64,000 nucleotides of DNA, from the NCBI GenBank assembly GCA_947427205.1, contig CANEHB010000001.1:335602-399601 (forward strand). Direction: 5' to 3'. This DNA comes from an uncultured Clostridium sp. Lineage in GTDB: Bacteria > Bacillota > Clostridia > TANB77 > CAG-508. Both the position numbers and the translations under genes were made by a program. Shown here piece by piece: positions 45,228 through 55,001 of the stretch. Each line of letters starts with the position of its first letter. The first letter of the stretch is position 1. Under the pieces are notes generated by a model. That model was not told the origin of the DNA. It saw only the letters and a program-made list of their open reading frames with translations, and made no database searches.

Positions 45228-47054
45228 ATGCCTAACCAAGATGAAAAACATGTTCAAAGAAATGTTGGACCACGTAGAATTCAAGAAAAGCCAAAGAATT
45301 TTGGAAAATCTATGAAAAAATTATTGAGCTATGATAAAAAATTAACACCTTTTTATGTAGTTGCAATTGTTTTTGCTATAGCAAGTTCAATTTGTTCTAT
45401 AATTGGACCTAATAAGTTATCAGATTTAACAGATGAAATTTCAAAAGCTTTGGTAAGTAATAATATAGATATGACAACTATAAAAAATATATCAATATTT
45501 TTATTAGTTCTTTATTCAATTAGTGCAATTTTAAGCTTTTTAGAAAGCTTTATAATGGCAAGAACAGCTAATAAATTAGCTAAAAAATTACGTACGCAGA
45601 TATCTTATAAAATAAATAAATTACCACTTAGATATTTTGATTTACATTCTTTTGGAGATATTCTATCAAGAGTAACAAATGATGTTGATACAATAGGAAT
45701 GTCTGTTAGTAGAAATTTAGGAACGTTTGTATCAGCAGTTGCATTACTTGTAGCATCAGTAGTAATGATGTTTTATACAAATTGGATTATGGCACTTACA
45801 GCAATTTTAACTTCTATAATTGGATTTGTATTTATGGGAATAATTTTAGGAAAATCACAAAAATATTTTAATGCAAGACAAGTTAGACTAGGAAGTTTAA
45901 ACGGACATATTGAAGAAATGTATTCTGGATATAATGTAGTAAAAGTTTATAATGGTAAAAATAAATCTATTAATATATTTAAAAAATTAAATCAAGATTT
46001 ATTTGATTGTAGTATAAGAAGTGAATTTTTATCTGGACTTATGCATCCAATAATGAGTTTTATAGGGAATTTAAGCTATGTGTCAGTTTGCGTTATGGGA
46101 GCTATACTTGTAGAAAAAGAAATAATAACTTTTGGAGTAATAGTAGCATTTATAATGTATACAAGATTATTTACATCTCCACTTCAACAAATAGCACAAG
46201 GATTAACAAATCTTCAATCAGCAGCGGCAAGCAGTGAAAGAGTATTTGAATTTTTAGAAGAAAAAGAAATGATTGATGAAAGTGAAAAGAAAGTAGTTTT
46301 AGAAAAAGATAGAGTAAAAGGAAATATTGAATTTGAACATGTTAAATTTGGATATGATAATGGTGGAAAATTAGTTATTAAAGATTTTTCATGTAAAGCA
46401 AAAGCTGGACAAAAAATTGCAATAGTTGGACCAACTGGAGCAGGAAAAACTACTTTAGTAAATTTACTTATGAAATTTTATGAAATTAACTCTGGAGATA
46501 TTAAGATTGATGGAGTTTCAACTAAGGATTTAACTAGAGAAAATATACATGATTTATTTATTATGGTTCTTCAAGATACATGGCTTTTTAATGGAACAAT
46601 GAGAGAAAACATTATATATAATAAAGAAAATATATCAGATGAGCAAGTTATGGATGCTTGTAAAACTGTAGGATTAGAACATTTTATAAAAAGTCTTCCA
46701 CAAGGATTAGATACACCTTTAGCAGATACAGATAGTATATCAGCAGGGCAAAAACAATTATTAACTATAGCAAGAGGTATGATAGAAAGTGCACCATTTT
46801 TAATATTAGATGAAGCGACAAGTAATGTTGATACTAGAACAGAAGAGCTAGTGCAAAATGCAATGGATAAATTAACAGAAGGAAAGACATCATTTATTAT
46901 TGCACATAGATTATCTACTATAAAAAATGCTGATTTAATTTTAGTTATGAATGAAGGAAATATAATTGAACAAGGTAGTCATGAAGAATTGTTAGCTCAA
47001 GAGGGATTTTATGCTGGACTTTATAATTCACAATTTGAAGAAATTGAAGAATAG
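45228..47054 (+). CDS. ABC exporter, half-transporter with intact ATP site
   Basis: 608 residues with an N-terminal cytoplasmic extension of about 35 residues, six membrane helices and a full nucleotide-binding domain: GPTGAGKTT, signature SAGQKQL, Walker B LILDEATSNVD with Glu, and IAHRLSTI with the switch His. Forms a heterodimer with the upstream half-transporter. Multidrug or lipid export; substrate unknown. A terminator follows. Confidence 0.93.
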   Translation: MPNQDEKHVQRNVGPRRIQEKPKNFGKSMKKLLSYDKKLTPFYVVAIVFAIASSICSIIGPNKLSDLTDEISKALVSNNIDMTTIKNISIFLLVLYSISAILSFLESFIMARTANKLAKKLRTQISYKINKLPLRYFDLHSFGDILSRVTNDVDTIGMSVSRNLGTFVSAVALLVASVVMMFYTNWIMALTAILTSIIGFVFMGIILGKSQKYFNARQVRLGSLNGHIEEMYSGYNVVKVYNGKNKSINIFKKLNQDLFDCSIRSEFLSGLMHPIMSFIGNLSYVSVCVMGAILVEKEIITFGVIVAFIMYTRLFTSPLQQIAQGLTNLQSAAASSERVFEFLEEKEMIDESEKKVVLEKDRVKGNIEFEHVKFGYDNGGKLVIKDFSCKAKAGQKIAIVGPTGAGKTTLVNLLMKFYEINSGDIKIDGVSTKDLTRENIHDLFIMVLQDTWLFNGTMRENIIYNKENISDEQVMDACKTVGLEHFIKSLPQGLDTPLADTDSISAGQKQLLTIARGMIESAPFLILDEATSNVDTRTEELVQNAMDKLTEGKTSFIIAHRLSTIKNADLILVMNEGNIIEQGSHEELLAQEGFYAGLYNSQFEEIEE

Positions 47055-47059
47055 AAAAG

Positions 47060-47092
47060 TTAACCTTACAAAAAAGTAAGGTTAATTTTTTT
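47060..47092 (+). terminator. Terminator after the ABC exporter pair
   Basis: TTAACCTTAC (47060-47069) pairs with GTAAGGTTAA (47076-47085), followed by T7. Confidence 0.92.
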
Positions 47093-47136
47093 ATTAATTG
47101 TGTTATAATAGTTATATTAAAAGTTGGAGGTAAGCT

Positions 47137-47802
47137 GTGCACAAAATATTAATAGTTGAAGATGATGAAAAATTAAGAAATGAATTAGAAACATTTTTAA
47201 AAAATAATGGATATATTGTTTTTGGATTAAAAAGTTTTGATAATTGTATAGAAGACATATTAGAAAGTAATAGTGATTTAATTTTGTTAGATATAAATTT
47301 GCCATTTTTTGATGGAGAATATATATGTAAAGAAATAAGAAAGAAGTCGGAAATACCAATTATTATGGTTACAAGTAGAGATAATGAAATGGATGAATTA
47401 TTAAGTATAAATTATGGGGCAGATGATTATATAACAAAACCATTTAATACACATATATTGCTTGCTAGAATATCATCAATACTAAAAAGAACGAACAAGA
47501 ATGATTCAAATAAAATAGTTTCAGAGTATTTTACACTTAATATATCAGAGAGTAAATTAGAAAAAGATGGAAAAGAGATTGATCTTACTAAAAATGAAAG
47601 AAAGATTTTGCAGTGCTTATTAAGTAGTAGAAACAAAATAGTATCAAGAGAAGAAATGATGGATTTTTTATGGAGTACAGATGAATTTGTTGATGATAAC
47701 ACATTAACAGTAAATATAACAAGAGTTAGAAATAAGTTAGGAGAATTTGGACTTAAAGAATTATTAGAAACAAAAAGAGGACAGGGGTATATATTAAAAT
47801 GA
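47137..47802 (+). CDS. Response regulator, OmpR/BceR family
   Basis: 221 residues. Receiver domain with the acidic pair DD at 9-10, phospho-acceptor Asp in LLDINLP, Thr in MVTS and Lys in ITKPF; winged-helix domain at 125-221 ending TKRGQGYILK. GTG start after TTGGAGGT. Its stop overlaps the kinase start (ATGA), so the pair is coupled. BceR-like judged by the partner kinase. Confidence 0.93.
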   Translation: MHKILIVEDDEKLRNELETFLKNNGYIVFGLKSFDNCIEDILESNSDLILLDINLPFFDGEYICKEIRKKSEIPIIMVTSRDNEMDELLSINYGADDYITKPFNTHILLARISSILKRTNKNDSNKIVSEYFTLNISESKLEKDGKEIDLTKNERKILQCLLSSRNKIVSREEMMDFLWSTDEFVDDNTLTVNITRVRNKLGEFGLKELLETKRGQGYILK

Positions 47803-48812
47803 AATTTACTAATTTTTTAAAAGATAAATTTATAAGTATATTTTTATTGATATTTATTTTATGTACAATTGAAATTTTTTTAATGATATATAATTTTGGT
47901 ACATTTATAAAAATATATATTATGATTAGTATAGCATTAGTGTACTTTTTTGGATTGTTTATCGAATTTTGCATTAAGAGAAATTATTATAAAGAAATAA
48001 TAGAAAGGACAGAAGAACTTGATAAAAAATATTTAATAACTGAAATAATGAAAACTCCAAATTTTGTAGAAGGAGAAATTCTAAAATATATTTTAGACGA
48101 AACTAATAAATCAATGAGAGAAAATGTAAACTATTATAAGTATTTACAAGAAGAATATAAAGATTATATAGAACTTTGGATACATGAGGTTAAAATTCCA
48201 ATTGCAACTAGTAAATTAATGATAGAAAATAATAAAAATGAAGTAACAAAAAGTATAGGAGAAGAACTTGATAAAATAGAAGATTATATAGAAGAAGCTT
48301 TATTTTATGCTAGGAGTAATACAGTAGAAAAAGATTATATAATAAGAAAAACAGATTTAAAAGAAATTGTAAATACAGTAATAAAGAAAAATAAAAGTCA
48401 ATTAATTTCTATGAAAATAAAAGTAGATATAGAAGATGTAGATAAAGAAGTTTATGTTGATAGTAAATGGATAATATTTATTTTAAATCAGATTGTTGTA
48501 AATAGTATAAAGTATTCTAAAGAAGAAAACAGAGAAATTAATATATTTAGTAAAGAAGTAAAAGATAAAGTAATTTTATATATAAAAGATAATGGAATAG
48601 GAATAAAAAAAGGAGAAATAACACGAGTATTTGAAAAAGGATTTACAGGAACAAATGGAAGAATTAATGGCAAAAAATCAACTGGAATAGGTATGTTTTT
48701 ATGTAAAAAATTATGTAATAAATTAGGAATTGGACTTGAATTAAATTCAGTAGAAAATGAAGGAACGGAAGTAAAAATTATATTTCCTAAAGGAAGTTAC
48801 ACAGAACTTTAA
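47799..48812 (+). CDS. Sensor histidine kinase, BceS-type (intramembrane-sensing)
   Basis: 337 residues with two adjacent N-terminal membrane helices (about 12-62) and almost no extracellular loop. The H-box is ELWIHEVKIPIATSK (His in HEVKIPI), followed by N, G1 and G2 boxes (NQIVVNSIKYS, DNGIGIKKGE, GTGIGMFLCK-like KSTGIGMFL). These features define BceS-type kinases, which normally sense through a BceAB transporter. No BceAB genes are adjacent here. Confidence 0.92.
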   Translation: MKFTNFLKDKFISIFLLIFILCTIEIFLMIYNFGTFIKIYIMISIALVYFFGLFIEFCIKRNYYKEIIERTEELDKKYLITEIMKTPNFVEGEILKYILDETNKSMRENVNYYKYLQEEYKDYIELWIHEVKIPIATSKLMIENNKNEVTKSIGEELDKIEDYIEEALFYARSNTVEKDYIIRKTDLKEIVNTVIKKNKSQLISMKIKVDIEDVDKEVYVDSKWIIFILNQIVVNSIKYSKEENREINIFSKEVKDKVILYIKDNGIGIKKGEITRVFEKGFTGTNGRINGKKSTGIGMFLCKKLCNKLGIGLELNSVENEGTEVKIIFPKGSYTEL

Positions 48813-48837
48813 GAAGGTACAATAGTATCTTCTTTTT
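48811..48837 (+). terminator. Terminator after the BceRS-like operon
   Basis: AAGAAGGTAC (48811-48820) pairs with GTATCTTCTT (48825-48834), followed by TTT. It begins inside the kinase stop codon. Confidence 0.8.
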
Positions 48838-48923
48838 ATAGCGAACAAAGACGTGGACAATTACTATAAATGTATTTAAAGAATTTAATGTATTTAAAAT
48901 TAATAATAATTTTTTGATTTGAA

Positions 48924-48952
48924 TTGATAATTAATTTCATTTGTGCTATTAT
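48924..48952 (+). promoter_or_regulatory. Promoter of the three-gene unit at 48996
   Basis: TTGATA (48924-48929), 17-base spacer, TATTAT (48947-48952); a TATAAT overlaps at 48950. Confidence 0.5.
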
Positions 48953-48995
48953 AATTGTTAGAAAAATTTTTAAACAGTAAAAGAGGTGAGTGAAT

Positions 48996-49661
48996 ATGAG
49001 ATATCGTAGTCTTAGATTTGATATCTGGTTATGCTTATTATTGAGTGTTTTAATTAGTATGATTCCAGCCAAAATAGTTGAAAAAAATTTACCAGAAAAA
49101 TATGAAGCTTATGTTCAAGAGCATACAGTGGCTGATGGAGACATTGGTGGTATAGCAGATGAATCAGTTTTTAGAGCTCAAAGTGTTGAAGATTTATTAT
49201 CACATGATACATTTACAATAGTTTCACCAGGAATTGAATATAGAAATCGTGGAGGAGGATATTATGGTGGTTCTTATATGCAAGCAGTTACACTTCCATC
49301 AGGAGAATTAATTGCAGCACGTATTAATATAGATTCAGTACAAAGCACAGGTGATAGTATTTATTCAGGAGATTCAATTTTACCAGTTGGAAAAATTGTA
49401 TATGAAGATTTAACAAGTAATGAAACCTTTATATCTCAAATTGAATTTAAAGAGCCTTTAACACGTAAAGATTTTTACATAGATATGTTAGGAAATGGTG
49501 GTAAAGTTTCAGAAGAAAATTATTCTAATGATTCTATTACTATAGTCCAAATAATAACAGTTATAATAGCATTTCCAATACTTCATGCTTTGGGTGCAAG
49601 AATAGGAATATTTCCATATTTTTGGGCACCAAAGAAAAAAGAAAAATCAGAATGGGAATAA
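48996..49661 (+). CDS. Membrane protein of unknown function (unit of three, gene 1)
   Basis: 221 residues. A membrane helix at about 11-25, an extracellular domain of about 150 residues with a Gly/Tyr-rich turn (RNRGGGYYGGSYM), then a second helix (about 185-207) and a basic end. No characterized family recognised. GAGGTG nine bases upstream favours the ATG at 48996 over the GTG at 48990. Forms a tight unit with the next two genes. Confidence 0.7.
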   Translation: MRYRSLRFDIWLCLLLSVLISMIPAKIVEKNLPEKYEAYVQEHTVADGDIGGIADESVFRAQSVEDLLSHDTFTIVSPGIEYRNRGGGYYGGSYMQAVTLPSGELIAARINIDSVQSTGDSIYSGDSILPVGKIVYEDLTSNETFISQIEFKEPLTRKDFYIDMLGNGGKVSEENYSNDSITIVQIITVIIAFPILHALGARIGIFPYFWAPKKKEKSEWE

Positions 49662-49699
49662 TAATTGTATAAAAAATAAACTAATAAGGAGAACTAAAA

Positions 49700-50284
49700 A
49701 TGGAGAATAAAAAAGTAAAAAAAATTAATTTAATATATTTATTATCATATATTTTTGCACCAATGTTAATATGTGCATTATGTTTCATAATTTCTATAAA
49801 TCATTTTCCAAAAGGAAATATGGCTGTAATTTTAATTATGGGACCAAGTATTTTGTCTTTTTGTTGGTGGGTATTTGCAGGAAGAATAATATATGGAAAT
49901 GGAAAGAAAAAATTAGAGAAAGAATTAGATGAGAGTGGATTTAATCGTAATCATACTTTTTATGGAGATGGATTTACAGTAGTTGTAGATACAGAAAATG
50001 GAAAAATCGCAATGGTTTCTTTTTGGAATCCATTTGAAAATTATGTATTACCAGCAGATCGTATTACTAAAACATGGGTAGATGATGGAAGAACAGGATT
50101 TGGAATTTTTGAAGGTAGTGGAAGAGTAAGTTTCTTGTTTACAATAGATAATGTAAAAGTTAGAGTTAATACTTTTACATCTAATACACGTTGGCGTATG
50201 GATAGTGAGCAAATTCTTACAGGTGTTTCAAAAGCAGATATGATGGTTGGAGTCTTAGAAGAAGCACGTAAGAAGGTGAAATAA
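49700..50284 (+). CDS. Membrane protein of unknown function (unit of three, gene 2)
   Basis: 194 residues: two N-terminal membrane helices (about 8-30 and 40-62), then a cytoplasmic beta-rich domain (FTVVVDTENGKIAMVSFWNPFENYVLPADRI) resembling bacterial PH-like folds, which is inference. AAGGAGAAC precedes the ATG. The stop overlaps the next start by one base. Confidence 0.7.
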   Translation: MENKKVKKINLIYLLSYIFAPMLICALCFIISINHFPKGNMAVILIMGPSILSFCWWVFAGRIIYGNGKKKLEKELDESGFNRNHTFYGDGFTVVVDTENGKIAMVSFWNPFENYVLPADRITKTWVDDGRTGFGIFEGSGRVSFLFTIDNVKVRVNTFTSNTRWRMDSEQILTGVSKADMMVGVLEEARKKVK

Positions 50285-50628
50285 TGGGATTTTTTAAAAA
50301 GTTTCTTGCAGTTTTTCATGATGATTGGTGTAGCGAATGTCAAAATGTAATGGAAGAAAAAAGTAGAAAGCTTTATATGTTACCAATGATGGTAGGGCAT
50401 TATGTTTCACATCAAGATGCAGAATATTATAAAGAAAATTTGATTCCAGTAAATCGTAAAGCTGATATTCCCACAGGAACTTATGCATGTGGAATCGTTA
50501 CATATAGATGTCCTGAATGTTTACACCAAGCAGTAAAAGTATCTGTTTTTTTACCAGTACGTGATCAAGAAAAATATGAAGAAGTTTTATATTTTGATAA
50601 AGGTGAAATGGATGATTTTGTAAGATAG
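50284..50628 (+). CDS. Small zinc-ribbon-like protein (unit of three, gene 3)
   Basis: 114 residues with two CxxC pairs (CSEC near residue 16 and CPEC near 79) and an invariant-looking YACGIVTYRCPEC segment, suggesting a zinc ribbon. No membrane segment. Translation is coupled to gene 2 through ATAATG. Function unknown. Confidence 0.7.
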   Translation: MGFFKKFLAVFHDDWCSECQNVMEEKSRKLYMLPMMVGHYVSHQDAEYYKENLIPVNRKADIPTGTYACGIVTYRCPECLHQAVKVSVFLPVRDQEKYEEVLYFDKGEMDDFVR

Positions 50629-50636
50629 TAAAATGT

Positions 50637-50670
50637 AAAAAAGATAATTATTTGATAATTATCTTTTTTT
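50637..50670 (+). terminator. Terminator after the three-gene unit
   Basis: AAAAAAGATAATTAT pairs with ATAATTATCTTTTTTT around TTG, a nearly perfect palindrome. Confidence 0.9.
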
Positions 50671-50722
50671 GTGCTATTATAATTTAAAATTTTAGGTAAA
50701 ATATTCATAAAGGAGTTTTATA

Positions 50723-51385
50723 TTGAAAACTATATTGATAGTAGAAGATGATAATGATATTCATAATTTAATAAAAGAAATTTTAGAAAAAGAGTATTGT
50801 AAAATAGTGGATGCTTATTCAGGTACAGAGGCTGTATTAATTTTAGAAAAAGAGAATATAGATCTAATATTATTAGATTTAATGCTTCCAGGGTTAAATG
50901 GGGAAGAGATTATAAAAAAAGTAAAAAATATTCCGATAATAGTAATTAGTGCTAAAATAGCACCAGAAGATAAGGTAAAAGTATTATTAAATGGAGCAAA
51001 TGATTATATAACAAAACCATTTAATTCAGAAGAACTTTTAGCAAGAGTGAAAGTTCAATTAAGAATAAATAATGAAAATAATAAAAGTAGAAAATTAAAA
51101 TATAATGGAATGACTTTAAGTGAAGAAACTCATACTGTGTATGTTAATGAAAATCAAATTTATTTAACTAAAACAGAATATGCAATAATGAAACAATTAT
51201 TGTTAAATCCAAATCAAGTAGTAACAAAATCAAAATTACTTGAATTAATAAGCGAAGATACATTGGATTGTGATGAAAATTCTCTTAAGGTTCATATAAG
51301 TAATATAAGAAAAAAGATTAGAGTTGTAACAGAGCATGAATATATAGAAGCTGTATGGGGGATAGGATTTAAAATTTGTGAGTAA
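50723..51385 (+). CDS. Response regulator, OmpR family (partner of kinase 53455)
   Basis: 220 residues. TTG start after AAAGGAG. Receiver with DD at 9-10, Asp in LLDLMLP, Lys in ITKPFN; winged helix at the C-terminus ending AVWGIGFKI. It precedes an ABC transporter and a kinase, the arrangement of clostridial bacitracin/lantibiotic-response loci (BcrR/CprR type). Confidence 0.93.
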   Translation: MKTILIVEDDNDIHNLIKEILEKEYCKIVDAYSGTEAVLILEKENIDLILLDLMLPGLNGEEIIKKVKNIPIIVISAKIAPEDKVKVLLNGANDYITKPFNSEELLARVKVQLRINNENNKSRKLKYNGMTLSEETHTVYVNENQIYLTKTEYAIMKQLLLNPNQVVTKSKLLELISEDTLDCDENSLKVHISNIRKKIRVVTEHEYIEAVWGIGFKICE

Positions 51386-51547
51386 AATTTTATGAATAAA
51401 AATTTATTAAAGAAAATTCATTTTATTTAATAAATTAAATTCATGTGATATAAATAAATTTGTAATATTCTTTACTAAATCTTAACTATTTTATTAACCG
51501 ATTTCTTAACTTTTTAATTGTAAAATAGATATTGAAAGGAGGAGGTT

Positions 51548-52462
51548 ATGGAATATATTTTAGAAACACATAATCTTGGAAAAAGATATAAAGATTTTAA
51601 AGCACTAAGTGACCTTAATATGCATATTGAAAAAGGTTCGATATATGGTCTTATTGGAAAAAATGGAGCTGGTAAGACAACATTAATTAGATTGATTTGT
51701 GGGCTTCAAAAGCCAACATCAGGTAGTTATTCGATATATGGAGTTTCAAACTTAAATAAAAAAATTATTGATGTAAGAAAAAGAATAGGAGCTATTGTTG
51801 AAACTCCATCAATTTATTTAGATTTAACAGCTAGAGAGAATTTAAAAGAACAATATAAAATTGTTGGGTTACCTTCTTATGACGGGTTAGATGAGATACT
51901 AGAACTTGTAGGATTATCAAAAACAGGAAATAAAAAAGCAAAGAATTTTTCATTAGGTATGAGACAAAGATTAGGAATTGCAATTAGCTTAGTTGGGAAT
52001 CCAGATTTACTTATTTTAGATGAACCAATTAATGGTTTAGATCCAGAAGGAATAATTGAAATAAGAGAACTTATTTTAAAATTAAATAGAGAAAAAGGTA
52101 TAACAGTTTTAATATCAAGTCACTATTTAGATGAATTATCTAAAATTGCAACTTGTTATGGCTTTGTAGATAAAGGAAGAATTATAAAAGAGATTAATAG
52201 TAAAGAACTTGAAGAAAATTGTAAAAAAAGATTTGAAATATCAGTAAGTAATATTAAAGAAGCATCTAAATATTTAGAGCAAAATAATATTTCTTATGAA
52301 ATTATTTCAGATAAAATTATTAATATATTTGAAAATATAAATGTTTCAGAACTTGCAATCGCACTTTCAAATAGAAATTGTATTATCAATGAATTTCATG
52401 AAAGAGAAGAATCATTAGAAAGTTATTATATGAATTTGATTGGAGGTGGCGATAATGTATAG
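51548..52462 (+). CDS. ABC transporter ATP-binding protein, bacitracin/lantibiotic (BcrA) type
   Basis: 304 residues. Walker A GKNGAGKTT, Q-loop in VETPSIYLDLTARENL, signature FSLGMRQRLGIA, Walker B LLILDEPINGLDP, switch His in SSHYLDELSK. The sequence and the BcrA-like C-terminal extension of about 80 residues suit lantibiotic or bacitracin self-protection pumps. AAAGGAGGAGGTT precedes the ATG. The permease gene overlaps by eight bases. Confidence 0.92.
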   Translation: MEYILETHNLGKRYKDFKALSDLNMHIEKGSIYGLIGKNGAGKTTLIRLICGLQKPTSGSYSIYGVSNLNKKIIDVRKRIGAIVETPSIYLDLTARENLKEQYKIVGLPSYDGLDEILELVGLSKTGNKKAKNFSLGMRQRLGIAISLVGNPDLLILDEPINGLDPEGIIEIRELILKLNREKGITVLISSHYLDELSKIATCYGFVDKGRIIKEINSKELEENCKKRFEISVSNIKEASKYLEQNNISYEIISDKIINIFENINVSELAIALSNRNCIINEFHEREESLESYYMNLIGGGDNV

Positions 52463-53285
52463 ATTACTAGATGCAGGTCTTATGAGAGTAAAGAAAAGTA
52501 AAGCATTTTTTGGATGTATAATTGCAAGTTTAGGTATTGTAATTTTTATGTTAATATCCAATTATTTAGATTATATAAATTATGATGCACAAATAAAAAC
52601 TTCTGAACTAGTTTCAAACTATTTACCAATGATAGGAATGTTTATAGCAATATTTACTGGTTTGTTTGTTGGGACAGAATATTCTGATGGAACAATACGA
52701 AATAAAATAATTGCTGGACATTCAAAAATTAATATTTATTTATCTAATTTCATAATTAGTAGTATAGTAGCTATTTTATTTGAATTTATATGGATAGTAG
52801 TTGTTTTTCTAGTAGCAGTACCACTATTTGGAAAGCCAGTAATAGAATTAAATCAATTATTAATTACATGTTTTGATAGTATAATGTTTATTATTGCATA
52901 CTCTGCGATATTTAATTTTGTTTCTGTTTTAAGTTGTAATAAAACGATATCAGCTGTAAGTTGTATATTGCTTTTTTTTATAATGTTAGGTATAACAGTA
53001 ACATCATTTAATATAATACAAACTCCACCAACAGTACAACAAGGAGGATTAAATCCAGATACAGGAGAAATAAATTTTGAAGAAGTAGAGAATCCTAAAT
53101 ATCCAAGTGAATCAAAAAAAAGATTTTATCAAGCTATTGTAGATATTATTCCAATGGGGCAAGCATTTAGTTTAGGTGCTGGACTAGATACAAACGTGTA
53201 TATGTTACCTGTTTATTCTTTATCATTAATTATAATATTTAATGGTGTAGGTACTTATTTATTTAATAAAAAGGATTTGAATTAA
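52455..53285 (+). CDS. ABC-2 type permease, lantibiotic/bacitracin-type
   Basis: 276 residues with six predicted membrane helices and an extracellular loop (TPPTVQQGGLNPDTGEINFEE) between helices 5 and 6. Contains FVGTEYSDGTIRNKI, typical of ABC-2 permeases. The ATG at 52455 follows GGAGGTG inside the ATPase gene; the TTG at 52440 is rejected. Works with the ATPase at 51548. Confidence 0.88.
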   Translation: MYRLLDAGLMRVKKSKAFFGCIIASLGIVIFMLISNYLDYINYDAQIKTSELVSNYLPMIGMFIAIFTGLFVGTEYSDGTIRNKIIAGHSKINIYLSNFIISSIVAILFEFIWIVVVFLVAVPLFGKPVIELNQLLITCFDSIMFIIAYSAIFNFVSVLSCNKTISAVSCILLFFIMLGITVTSFNIIQTPPTVQQGGLNPDTGEINFEEVENPKYPSESKKRFYQAIVDIIPMGQAFSLGAGLDTNVYMLPVYSLSLIIIFNGVGTYLFNKKDLN

Positions 53286-53454
53286 AGGTAAATTTTAATA
53301 AAGTAAATAGTATATTTATAGATTATATATTTTTTTAAAGTAATTTCTTTGATAGTTGCTTAAAAAGCTTCTAAGGTTGCGCAGAAATTATTTATCTAAA
53401 ATATATAATCTATAAATTACTAATATTTAATATAAAAGTTAAAAGGAGAAAAAA

Positions 53455-54333
53455 TTGTATATTTGGCTATATCTTATAATAAGTGTATTAATAATTATTT
53501 TAATATTTTTCTTACTAAAAATGTTTTTTATAAAAAAATCAATAAAAGAAATAAGAATTAATTTAATTAGAATTTTGAAATCTGATACAAATAATTTGTT
53601 AACTATCGATACTAAGAATAAAGAAATAGTACAATTAGCAAATACTTTAAATATAGAATTAAAAAATTTAAGAAAACAAAAGTTGCAATATGAAAATGGT
53701 AATAATGAATTAAAGAAATCTATAACAAATATTTCACATGATATAAGAACACCACTTACTGCAATAAGTGGATATATAGATTTGATTAAAGAAAATAAAG
53801 AAAACCAAGAAGAATACATTAAGATTATAGAAAGAAAAACAAATGACTTAATTAATTTAACAGAGCAGTTATTTGATTTCTCAAAAACAATAGATATAGT
53901 GCCAAATATTCAAAAAGAAAAGATTTGTATAAATGAATTACTAGAAGAGGTACTTGCAAATTTTTATGTAGTTTTTAAAGAAAATAATATAGTACCAGAT
54001 ATAGAAATAGAACAAAGAAAGATATATAAGATAATAGATAAAAATACTATTATAAGAGTATTTGAAAATATTTTGTCAAATGTTACTAAATATAGTAGTG
54101 GGGAGTTTAAAGTAAAATTAGATGGAATGGGAATAATTACTTTTTCAAATAAATCTTCTTCATTAGATGCAACTACTGTAGAAAAAATTTTTGATAGATA
54201 TTATACAGTTGAAAATGCTAAAAAGTCAACAGGAATAGGGCTATCTATTGCAAAGCAATTAGTAGAATTAAATAATGGCAGTATAAATGGAAAATATGAA
54301 AAAGGTAAGTTAATAATAGAGATAGAATTGTAG
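53455..54333 (+). CDS. Sensor histidine kinase
   Basis: 292 residues. TTG start after AAAAGGAGAAAAAA. One N-terminal membrane helix (about 3-27), short linker, H-box ISHDIRTPLTAISGY, N-box FENILSNVTKYS, G-box KSTGIGLSIAKQ. A small single-helix kinase, presumably paired with the response regulator at 50723 and controlling the ABC genes between them. A 170-base gap before it includes a weak inverted repeat (TATATAATCTATAAAT-like flanks). Confidence 0.9.
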   Translation: MYIWLYLIISVLIIILIFFLLKMFFIKKSIKEIRINLIRILKSDTNNLLTIDTKNKEIVQLANTLNIELKNLRKQKLQYENGNNELKKSITNISHDIRTPLTAISGYIDLIKENKENQEEYIKIIERKTNDLINLTEQLFDFSKTIDIVPNIQKEKICINELLEEVLANFYVVFKENNIVPDIEIEQRKIYKIIDKNTIIRVFENILSNVTKYSSGEFKVKLDGMGIITFSNKSSSLDATTVEKIFDRYYTVENAKKSTGIGLSIAKQLVELNNGSINGKYEKGKLIIEIEL

Positions 54334-54443
54334 TATATATATTGAATCCTTACATTTTTGTAACCTTTTTGTAAGATTAATCGATGGGAAATAATAAAAA
54401 TAATATTTATAATAATATTAGATTAAAATTAGGAGGTAAAAAA

Positions 54444-54791
54444 ATGGAAGATATAAGAGATAAAATACCAATGATAATTGCTGTAATAGTAGCAGTAGCA
54501 ATTTGTGTAGTAGCATATTACTTTTTGGAGAACTATCAACCGATTTATTATACTAGAATAGATAATACGAGGGTAGAAAAAATATCTGCTACAGATGATA
54601 TGAAATACGAATATACATTAGATTGCTACAATGAAAAAGGAAAGAAAAAAGAGATAAAGTTTAAAACAAGTAGAGAATTAAGAGAATCTGCATATTTAAT
54701 GCTTGAGACAACAATTATTGGAGTACATTCTTGGAAAGAAATAGAGCCTAACGAGCTTCCTGATAAAGTAAAAGTAAATTATTTGGAATAA
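54444..54791 (+). CDS. YxeA family (DUF1093-like) membrane-anchored protein
   Basis: 115 residues. A membrane helix at about 9-27, then a small beta domain with YYTRIDN, YEYTLDCYNEKGKKKEIKF and RELRESAYLML, matching YxeA-like proteins. AGGAGG places the ATG at 54444; the ATG at 54384 has no SD. YxeA-like proteins often lie beside peptide-antibiotic response genes, as here. Confidence 0.85.
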   Translation: MEDIRDKIPMIIAVIVAVAICVVAYYFLENYQPIYYTRIDNTRVEKISATDDMKYEYTLDCYNEKGKKKEIKFKTSRELRESAYLMLETTIIGVHSWKEIEPNELPDKVKVNYLE

Positions 54792-54857
54792 TTCTAAAAG
54801 GAAAAAGTATAGAGAGAAGAGGATTATTAAAATTTTATTAATAATTTATTAATATGA

Positions 54858-54889
54858 AGAGATGGTTATTGATAACTATCTCTTTTTTT
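54858..54889 (+). terminator. Terminator after the yxeA-like gene
   Basis: AGAGATGGTTAT (54858-54869) pairs with ATAACTATCTCT (54872-54883), followed by T6. Confidence 0.9.
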
Positions 54890-55001
54890 GCTAAGATTAA
54901 TAATAAAGAATAAAAATGAGCAAAATATAAAAGAAAAATATTAAGATAAATGGATATATCTACATATAAATCATTCATTTATAGAGATAGGAGAATTAGA
55001 G

